From Bryobacterales bacterium (GTDB lineage: Bacteria > Acidobacteriota > Terriglobia > Bryobacterales > Bryobacteraceae): DNA of 5,345 nucleotides. Under the pieces are notes generated by a model, which ran no database searches, was not told where the DNA came from, and saw only the letters and a program-made list of their open reading frames with translations. Positions 4,678 through 5,345 of this stretch are shown one piece after another; position 1 is the first letter of the stretch, and each line of letters opens with the position of its first letter. The DNA lies in contig PLRZ01000060.1 in the NCBI GenBank assembly GCA_003164075.1, forward strand, positions 1 through 5,345, given 5' to 3'. Both the position numbers and the translations under genes were made by a program.

Positions 4678-5345
4678 ATGACGCTGGTACAGGCTCCCGT
4701 GTTGTCGGATATGGCGCAGGCGCTCTGCGGCGCGTTGGTGCTTCTGGTTCCGCTGGCCGGCGCGGGACTGGCGTTGATGAACGCGGGACTGGGCCGCTCA
4801 CGGAGCGCCGCGCATGCCATGCTGGCGTCGATCCTGGTGATGGCCGTCGCGGTGCTGGTGTACTTCGTGTGCGGCTGGTCGTGGCAATCGTATCCCGGCC
4901 GTCCGGCACACGCGTTCACCCTGGCCGGCACATCGTGGAGTTGGATTGCGGCCGAGCCGTTCTTCCTGCGCGGCCTTCGGCTGGATAGCTCGCCCGCCGC
5001 GTTGGCGGCCTGGCTGCAGACGTTCAGCGTGGCGCTGGCCGCGCTGATTCCCTTGGGCGCGGGCAGCGAGCGGTGGCGGTTAGGCGCCAGTTGCGCCTCT
5101 ACCGCGCTTTTGGCCGGTTGGACCTATCCTTTATTTGCGCACTGGGTTTGGGGTGGGGGATGGCTGGCTCAGCTCGGCCTTCAGGATGCCGGCGGCTCCG
5201 GCGCCATTCAGGCCGTGGGCGGCCTGACGGCGCTCTCCATTGCCTGGATCCTGGGCCCCCGCCAGGGTAAGTACGATGCCGAAGGCATGCCCGCGGCCTT
5301 TCCCGGCCACAACGCCGTGCTGGTGCTCCTGGCCTGTTTTCTTAC
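4678..5345 (+). CDS. amt: Ammonium transporter, Amt family (3' end beyond window)
   Basis: The first 222 codons of an inner-membrane Amt/Rh-type channel that conducts ammonium/ammonia; the frame is open at the right edge, and Amt proteins usually have about 400-450 residues. Landmarks are PLAGAGLALMNAGLGRS (25-41, TM1), a TM2 at 46-66, LQTFSVALAALIPLGAGSER (113-132, the Amt TM3), YPLFAHWVWGGGWLAQLG (150-167), D170 (equivalent to AmtB Asp160), GPRQGKY (193-199) and PGHN (209-212). Two features differ from canonical Amt. In the D-x-A-G-x-x-V-V-H motif the sequence is DAGGSGAIQ, putting Gln178 where the first pore histidine (AmtB His168) is expected. In TM3, Ser117 rather than Phe aligns with the AmtB Phe107 gate, with Phe116 beside it. 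The second histidine lies beyond the window. It may be a diverged Acidobacteriota subfamily. Start chosen from GGAGG at 4669. No GlnK gene is in view. Confidence 0.9.
   Translation, partial: MTLVQAPVLSDMAQALCGALVLLVPLAGAGLALMNAGLGRSRSAAHAMLASILVMAVAVLVYFVCGWSWQSYPGRPAHAFTLAGTSWSWIAAEPFFLRGLRLDSSPAALAAWLQTFSVALAALIPLGAGSERWRLGASCASTALLAGWTYPLFAHWVWGGGWLAQLGLQDAGGSGAIQAVGGLTALSIAWILGPRQGKYDAEGMPAAFPGHNAVLVLLACFL

Overview
The window looks like chromosomal DNA of a GC-rich Gram-negative bacterium, most probably an Acidobacteriota member of the Solibacter/Bryobacterales type. That reading rests on the OmpL-like (BBP2) outer-membrane porin, the unusual Amt subfamily, the repeat-like GC-rich spacers and general protein resemblance. 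It is recognition from memory, not a database result.

Layout from left to right. Positions 1-220 hold no convincing gene but carry a large imperfect inverted repeat (about 44-66 pairing with 114-136, plus an inner hairpin). Next is a small toxin-antitoxin locus on the + strand: a complete ribbon-helix-helix antitoxin (221-454, GTG start) overlapping the start of a VapC-like PIN toxin (441-617). The toxin keeps only its first strand and first catalytic Asp before running into unrelated, repeat-like sequence, so it is probably dead. It meets, tail to tail and with a 7 bp gap, a three-gene set on the - strand. In transcription order that set is an outer-membrane porin (4453-3290), an APC-superfamily permease (3260-1449) and a PP2C-type Ser/Thr phosphatase (1425-625). 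The gaps are 29 and 23 bp, so the porin and permease are very likely co-transcribed; the phosphatase may also have its own start-proximal promoter.

A 224 bp divergent regulatory region (4454-4677) separates the porin from an ammonium transporter gene on the + strand, which starts at 4678 and runs off the right edge. Porin, APC permease and Amt together suggest uptake of nitrogenous solutes (outer membrane, then inner membrane), with the phosphatase as a possible signalling partner; this is inference from context.

Points worth attention: (i) the Amt protein has Gln where the first histidine of the conserved twin-His pore pair is expected; (ii) the permease carries an extra periplasmic stretch of about 85 residues between TM5 and TM6; (iii) a motif TAnACTGG, a -10-like element preceded by GGC, recurs in front of the antitoxin, the phosphatase and the porin, with a weaker relative before amt, and at two of these genes it is close enough to the start codon to imply leaderless mRNAs; (iv) the toxin is truncated while its antitoxin is intact. 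I saw no tRNA, rRNA, CRISPR array, insertion sequence or clear intrinsic terminator.
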